A stretch of DNA of 50,805 nt from a virus, in the IMG/VR virus record IMGVR_UViG_3300007775_000003, positions 1-50,805 of that record, one strand, 5' to 3'. The notes beneath the pieces are model-generated. The model worked only from the letters and a program-made list of their open reading frames with translations. It was not told where the DNA came from and made no database searches. The translations under genes were made by a program, and so were the position numbers. Shown in pieces: positions 46,679 through 50,805 of the stretch (position 1 is its first letter; every line of letters starts with the position of its first letter).

Positions 46679-46700
46679 CCGGCGGGGACGAATCCGCCGG
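46679..46700. other. Hairpin in the gap before late genes
   Basis: CCGGCGG (46679-46685) / CCGCCGG (46694-46700); a smaller GCCGTG/CACGGC hairpin precedes it (46653-46670). A weak late-promoter candidate lies after it (TTGGTT 46718, 17 nt, TATTTT 46741-46746). Otherwise 46602-46850 holds no gene. Confidence 0.5.
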
Positions 46701-46803
46701 CTGTGTAAATTGTAGCATTGGTTGGCCCTCATTGCTATCGTATTTTTGTGTGACTACTGGACGTTTTGTGGCAAAACTGACGACTCGCTGACGACGCCGG
46801 ACG

Positions 46804-46841
46804 CCTGAATTTGGACGGAGCCGGGCAACCGGCAATTCAGG
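46804..46841 (+). promoter_or_regulatory. Nested stem-loop masking a ribosome site
   Basis: Outer stem CCTGAATT (46804-46811) / AATTCAGG (46834-46841), inner stem GCCGG / CCGGC closing a GCAA (GNRA) tetraloop, eight unpaired bases on the 5' side. The 3' outer arm includes AGG of the ribosome site for ATG 46851. A translational control element is plausible. Confidence 0.6.
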
Positions 46842-46850
46842 ATTTTGCAG

Positions 46851-47051
46851 ATGAATGAATTTTTTCCGTGGATTGCCGGCGCGGTGCTACTGGCTACGAT
46901 CCAAACCGGCGGCGGGACCGGCATCGGGCGCGATGTAGAAGCGGGTCGCGATTTTGTTGGCCATGACCAAATCATCCACGCTGATCGCGGGGAGTGGAGG
47001 CGCTATGTTGATGACAAAATGCGCCAAAACCAGGATGACATTATGGATTAG
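46851..47051 (+). CDS. Single-span membrane protein (possible upstream half of a split gene)
   Basis: 66 residues. One hydrophobic segment near the start (FFPWIAGAVLLATIQ), then polar DVEAGRDFVGHDQII and helical WRRYVDDKMRQNQDDIMD. ATG 46851 preferred over TTG 46845. Stop TAG 47049-47051 is followed in the same frame by 57 more open codons. Could be an independent small protein or half of one membrane protein. Confidence 0.55.
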   Translation: MNEFFPWIAGAVLLATIQTGGGTGIGRDVEAGRDFVGHDQIIHADRGEWRRYVDDKMRQNQDDIMD

Positions 47052-47078
47052 AGGAGAGCGCAAAATCACCAATGGATA

Positions 47079-47225
47079 GTGCTAGCGCTCATGGCGGTAA
47101 TTTTTTTGTTTGCACTCACCATCTCGTCTGGTGTGATTGTGAGACAATTTGATTTGCTGGGTACGCAAATTGAACGTCAGTTTGATCGTATCGACCGGCG
47201 CTTGGATGGAGTGCGCACACCCTAA
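47079..47225 (+). CDS. Holin-like small membrane protein in frame with the previous stop
   Basis: 48 residues from GTG 47079 (or ATG 47091). One strong hydrophobic helix (LALMAVIFLFALTISSGVIV) then an amphipathic helix (LLGTQIERQFDRIDRRLDGV). No ribosome site before either start. The frame is the direct continuation of the previous gene through TAG 47049. Holin-like topology; stop overlaps next start (TAATG). Confidence 0.5.
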   Translation: MLALMAVIFLFALTISSGVIVRQFDLLGTQIERQFDRIDRRLDGVRTP

Positions 47226-48676
47226 TGGCCATAATCGAAGCAACGCCAATCAACCTGCAAGCCAAGCTCGACGCCGCCACCCCCGGCGATGTGGTTGCTC
47301 TACGCGGTGGTGAATACCCCGGCGAGTATGCTATCCGTCGCCCCGGCCTGACGTTACAGTCTGTGCCTGGCGCGCCCAGCGGGCACCCGCCCGTCTTCGT
47401 CGGTCCGGCCAAACCCGTCAGCGGTGACAAACCGGCTTGGCTGCTCATCTACCCCAGCGCCGCCAATACAACCCTGAGCGGCTTGACATTCGCCCGCGAA
47501 GGCGACATTACGAAAGCCAAAGCCTATAACGATTTCGGCGTCATCATCGAAGCGCCGGGCGTAACGGTGCAGGATTGCCGCATCAGTGGTATGACGAAGG
47601 GTATCCATGTCAAAGGCCCAAAAAGCACCGGCGTCACTATCCGCAATAACGTCATTGGTCCTACCTACCAGAGCAATATCGTCGTTGGCACATCTTACGG
47701 TGTGGTGCGTGCCTTGCTAATCGCCTACAACCTGCTGGAGCGCTCGTATATCGAAGATGGTATCCAGTTCATGCAGAATTTCGACCTGTCTGACGACGCA
47801 AAAGCGGCGGACGTGTCGAACCTGGGCACCATCATCTACCAGAACACTATCCGCGATCATGGTGAAAACGCCATCGACCTGAAGGGCGCGGGGTTGGTGG
47901 TCATCGACGGCAACGTTATCACGCGCATCGCGGGGAGCAACAACGGGCCGTTGGACGGCTGGAATCACAATGCCAACCAGAGCATTGGCAAGGGCGCGCA
48001 TGCATCTAGCGGCTATGTGCTAATCCGCAATAACGACATTCAGGACAATTGCAGCGGCATCCGCTCGCAGCCTGGATGGAAGATTGTCCACAACCTGATT
48101 GCCAATAACAACTATTCGTCAGACGGAACGATTTGGGCCGGCTATGGCATCGGTAACCAAAACGGTGGCGGGCGGCTGGCCATCGTCAACAATCTGGTTT
48201 ACGGCCACGGCGGTAGCGACCTGATCAATATGCCGGCCAACGCCGATGTACGCGGCAACCGGGTCGATGCCGGGCCGGGTGTTCCGCTCACTACCACGCG
48301 GCAAGGCGGCGGCGGGCGCGATTTACCCGTCATTGACGCCAGTTACTTCACGGACTGGCTTGGCCGTAAGGACCTGCCGGCGGAGGTAATTTTCGTCGGC
48401 GACGAGCGTTACGAGGTGACCGGCGTCAACTACGCGACTAACACGGTGCAGCTAGATCGCACCGCGGCTTGGACGGAAGGTGCGCCGGTGTGCTGGGGCA
48501 GTCCGCTGCCGGTGGCTGGCATCCAACCACATTGGCAAGCGCCGCCCGTGGTGGACCCGCCGGTCCCGGAACTTGAGATGGTGCGCTTGCTGCTTGAGTC
48601 GCAAATGACGCCGGCCGACGCCGCACAGTTGCGCGCTCTGCTGGCCGGGAAAGCGTATACGGTGAGTTTGACATAA
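47225..48676 (+). CDS. Right-handed beta-helix spike / polysaccharide lyase-like
   Basis: 483 residues. Repeated strand-turn patterns typical of parallel beta-helix proteins (GVTVQDCRISGMTKGIHVKG, TGVTIRNNVIG, YVLIRNNDIQDNCSGIRSQ, WKIVHNLIANNN, LAIVNNLVYGHGG). N-terminal VVALRGGEYPGEYAIRRPGLTLQSV starts the helix, and a C-terminal beta/helix tail follows (from about 370). Probably a depolymerase or surface spike. Located just before terminase, apart from the fibre module. Confidence 0.75.
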   Translation: MAIIEATPINLQAKLDAATPGDVVALRGGEYPGEYAIRRPGLTLQSVPGAPSGHPPVFVGPAKPVSGDKPAWLLIYPSAANTTLSGLTFAREGDITKAKAYNDFGVIIEAPGVTVQDCRISGMTKGIHVKGPKSTGVTIRNNVIGPTYQSNIVVGTSYGVVRALLIAYNLLERSYIEDGIQFMQNFDLSDDAKAADVSNLGTIIYQNTIRDHGENAIDLKGAGLVVIDGNVITRIAGSNNGPLDGWNHNANQSIGKGAHASSGYVLIRNNDIQDNCSGIRSQPGWKIVHNLIANNNYSSDGTIWAGYGIGNQNGGGRLAIVNNLVYGHGGSDLINMPANADVRGNRVDAGPGVPLTTTRQGGGGRDLPVIDASYFTDWLGRKDLPAEVIFVGDERYEVTGVNYATNTVQLDRTAAWTEGAPVCWGSPLPVAGIQPHWQAPPVVDPPVPELEMVRLLLESQMTPADAAQLRALLAGKAYTVSLT

Positions 48677-49077
48677 TGGCAGGTAGACCCAGCAAGCTGA
48701 CACCAGAGTTACAGGCGGAGATTGTCAAGCTACTCAGCGAAGGAAACTTTGTTGAGACGGTTTGCGATTACGTTGGCTTGAGCAAAAACACGTTTTACGA
48801 TTGGGTACGGCGCGGAGAAAGAGGATGGCAATCCGACATCGAGCCGGTTAATTTTGTGGAATTTTCGGACGCCATAAAAAAAGCAATGGCCGAAGTCGAA
48901 AAAAGTACGTTGATCGAACTGCGCGCCGGCCCACTAAACTGGCAGGCCAAAGCATGGTGGCTAGAGCGTCGCCATCCCGACAAATGGGGCAATCGGCAGA
49001 AAGTTGACCTTACGCATAAAGTTGTGGCGGTGAATTGGGGCGATGGCAAAACAGACGACAACAACGATACAAATTAA
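48676..49077 (+). CDS. terS: Terminase small subunit
   Basis: 133 residues. MAGRPSKLTPELQAEIVKLLSEG.FVETVCDYVGLSKNTFYDWVRRGERG is the helix-turn-helix of terminase small subunits; AWWLERRHPDKWG (about 94-106) is a frequent TerS motif. Binds the packaging site and the large subunit. Overlaps TerL by 35 nt. Start overlaps the spike stop. Confidence 0.85.
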   Translation: MAGRPSKLTPELQAEIVKLLSEGNFVETVCDYVGLSKNTFYDWVRRGERGWQSDIEPVNFVEFSDAIKKAMAEVEKSTLIELRAGPLNWQAKAWWLERRHPDKWGNRQKVDLTHKVVAVNWGDGKTDDNNDTN

Positions 49078-50317
49078 CGCCCGCCCCCATCCGGGACAAG
49101 CGGAAGTGCATAAACACCCGGCGCGTTTTAAAGTTTTGGCCGCGGGAAGACGTTGGGGAAAAACTCGACTGGGCGTCAACGAATGCTTAGACGTGGCTGC
49201 GCGGGGTGGCCGTGCCTGGTGGGTTGCTCCAACCTACAAAATGACTGAGGTGGGCTGGCGTCCGCTGCGTCAACTCAGTATGCAGATTGGAGCGCAAGTC
49301 TCGAAGGTTGACCGCCAGGTCATTCTACCGGGCGGCGGCGAAGTAACAGTGCGCAGCGCAGACAATCCCGACACGCTCCGCGGCGAAGGGTTGGACTTCG
49401 TGGTGATTGACGAGTGCGCCTTTGCGGTAGAGGAAGTTTGGACGGAAGCGTTACGTCCGGCACTCAGCGACCGGCAAGGCAAAGCGATGTTTTTCAGCAC
49501 GCCGGCCGGCCGTAATTGGTTTTGGCGGCTGTGGCAGCGTGGGCTTGGCGACGATCCAGAATGGCAATCGTGGCAACTGCCCACTAGCGGCAATCCGTAC
49601 ATTCCCGCTAGTGAGATTGAAGCCGCCAGGCAATCATTACCGGAACTGACATTTGAGCAAGAATATCTCGCACAATTCCTAGAAGGCGAAGGAATTGTTT
49701 TCAGGAATATCGCCAACTGCACCAAAGCGCCGGCCACTACCCCAGAAGCGCACGCTGGCCACCGCATTGTCGCCGGCTTGGACTGGGCCAAACAAAATGA
49801 TTTTACCTGCACCAGTATCGGCTGTGTAGATTGCAAAATAGAAATTGCGCGCGACCGGTTCAACAAAATCGACTACACGTTTCAGCGCGACCGGCTAAAG
49901 GCGCTCTACGAACTGTGGGGGGTTGATGAAATACTGGCCGAATCCAACAGTATTGGCGAGCCGAACCGCGAGATGCTTCAGCGGGACGGATTGCCGGTGA
50001 TCGCATTTGAGACGACCGCCAGCAGCAAGCCGCCGCTCATTGAGAATTTGGCGCTGAGCTTCGAGCGTGCCGAGTGGCAATTCCAAGCCGATCCGATATG
50101 GACGGCGGAGCTTGAAGCCTATGAGCGCAAGGTGAGCGCCATTACCGGCCGCAGTCAGTACAGCGCGCCGGAAGGCTTGCATGATGACACGGTGATCGCC
50201 CGTGCATTGGCCCGCTGGCAAGCCAACCAGGGCATTACCGCTATGCGCCAGGCGAGCGTGTATCAGGTGCGACCCGGGGCCGGCACGCGCACCGCCGTGC
50301 GGAGGATAGCCGCATGA
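49043..50317 (+). CDS. terL: Terminase large subunit
   Basis: 424 residues. Walker A AAGRRWGKTR (about 32-41), Walker B FVVIDECA (about 118-125), C motif near FFSTPAG (about 150), nuclease acids at GLDWAKQND (about 246-254) and HDDTVIA (about 380). ATP-driven motor and headful or site-specific nuclease of DNA packaging. Stop overlaps portal start (ATGA). Confidence 0.95.
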   Translation: MAKQTTTTIQINARPHPGQAEVHKHPARFKVLAAGRRWGKTRLGVNECLDVAARGGRAWWVAPTYKMTEVGWRPLRQLSMQIGAQVSKVDRQVILPGGGEVTVRSADNPDTLRGEGLDFVVIDECAFAVEEVWTEALRPALSDRQGKAMFFSTPAGRNWFWRLWQRGLGDDPEWQSWQLPTSGNPYIPASEIEAARQSLPELTFEQEYLAQFLEGEGIVFRNIANCTKAPATTPEAHAGHRIVAGLDWAKQNDFTCTSIGCVDCKIEIARDRFNKIDYTFQRDRLKALYELWGVDEILAESNSIGEPNREMLQRDGLPVIAFETTASSKPPLIENLALSFERAEWQFQADPIWTAELEAYERKVSAITGRSQYSAPEGLHDDTVIARALARWQANQGITAMRQASVYQVRPGAGTRTAVRRIAA

Positions 50318-50805
50318 TCACACAGCCAAACATCATCCGCCGCATAGTGGGCCGTGTACGCGAGTTCTTCACCACGTCCAGCAACGTGGTGAGTCGCACC
50401 GTGCGGTCAACGGTGATGACCATGCGCCGGTCTATGTTCCGCCCCACCAACGATTGGGGGCGTGTGGACTATGATTGGTATCGACGAGCCTACTACTGCC
50501 AGGTGCGTGGGCTGGAAATCAGCGGGCTTTTTATCAAGCCGCTAGTTAGCAAAATTAGCGCCTGGACGCTTGGCCGGCCACCGGAGTGGAAATGCGAGAG
50601 CGAGACCAGCCAGGAGGCACTCGACAACTGGTGGTCAACACGCCACGCCGACATTCTCAAAGCGTTTCGGTCTGCGCTCAAACAGGCTGACAGCTTCCTG
50701 GTCGTCAACGCCGACCTGACCATTACGGTACTGCGCCCCGACGATGTGGATCCGATTGTAGCCGAGGATGATTTTGGCAACGTCATCGGCTGGCGCGTCA
50801 CACAG
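50314..50805 (+). CDS. Portal protein, N-terminal part (continues at base 1)
   Basis: ATG 50314 overlaps the TerL stop; the frame is open to the window end. Residues 1-60 basic (RIVGRVREFF, RSTVMTMRRSMF), then DWYRRAYYCQVRGLEISGLFIKPLVSKISAWTLGRPPEW. Together with 1-1287 it gives a 551-residue portal. Confidence 0.85.
   Translation, partial: MITQPNIIRRIVGRVREFFTTSSNVVSRTVRSTVMTMRRSMFRPTNDWGRVDYDWYRRAYYCQVRGLEISGLFIKPLVSKISAWTLGRPPEWKCESETSQEALDNWWSTRHADILKAFRSALKQADSFLVVNADLTITVLRPDDVDPIVAEDDFGNVIGWRVTQ
50683..50805. repeat. Terminal direct repeat, right copy
   Basis: Identical to bases 1-123; see left copy. Marks the point where the circular sequence was opened, inside the portal gene. Confidence 0.95.

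Noticed and set aside
1-50805. Terminal 123-bp repeat as a transposon or attachment site
   Set aside because: It lies inside the portal gene, preserves its frame, and has no element between the copies; circular assembly overlap explains it.

Overview
This window is an essentially complete genome of a tailed phage (siphovirus-like, HK97-type head genes, short tape measure, no contractile sheath gene). The first 123 bases equal the last 123, and the portal gene reads through the join in frame, so the molecule is circular or circularly permuted with about 50,682 unique bases. The host cannot be fixed from sequence alone. Clear sigma70-type promoters (TTGACA-17-TATACT), AGGAG ribosome sites, moderately high GC and a B12-dependent ribonucleotide reductase point to a bacterial host. 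I found no tRNA, CRISPR array, insertion sequence, integrase, ParA/ParB or recognisable endolysin.

Layout. (1) Late, rightward block, 46.85 kb through the join to 21.1 kb: small membrane proteins, a beta-helix spike, small and large terminase, portal, a receptor-binding/fibre module placed between portal and minor head protein, head maturation protease with a nested scaffold start, a signal-peptide protein, cement protein, major capsid, head-tail connectors with a glycosyltransferase and a sulfotransferase-like gene among them, tail tube, chaperones, tape measure and tail-tip genes. (2) Leftward block, 30.7 to 21.1 kb: about 22 mostly small genes in several units. These include a FtsK/SpoIIIE-like ATPase, membrane proteins (one carrying a C-terminal helix-turn-helix), an HNH protein and several small DNA-binding proteins. 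(3) Switch region, 30.7 to 32.0 kb: a leftward repressor and a rightward Cro-like gene with four copies of one operator (TTTCCC-N3-GGTCRAT), arranged like lambda PL-cI-PR. (4) Rightward early/middle block, 32.3 to 46.6 kb: PP-loop enzyme, MT-A70 and second DNA methyltransferases, class II ribonucleotide reductase, ERCC4-type nuclease, HNH endonuclease, RecT-like annealase, J-domain and VWA proteins, a RepB-type primase/SF3 helicase, and an iteron-type origin directly after it.

How it may work. The repressor pair implies a temperate life style. With no integrase, an iteron origin, a plasmid-type primase-helicase and a FtsK-like translocase beside membrane proteins, the simplest model is a phage-plasmid that persists as an episome. 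That model is inference. Other features worth attention are: a repeated terminator/dyad/dyad/promoter cassette in the leftward block; GC-rich hairpins set just before the ribosome sites of several small genes; a pentanucleotide repeat that puts a zinc-ribbon paralogue out of frame; and virion-module enzymes that could put sulfated or glycosylated groups on the particle.
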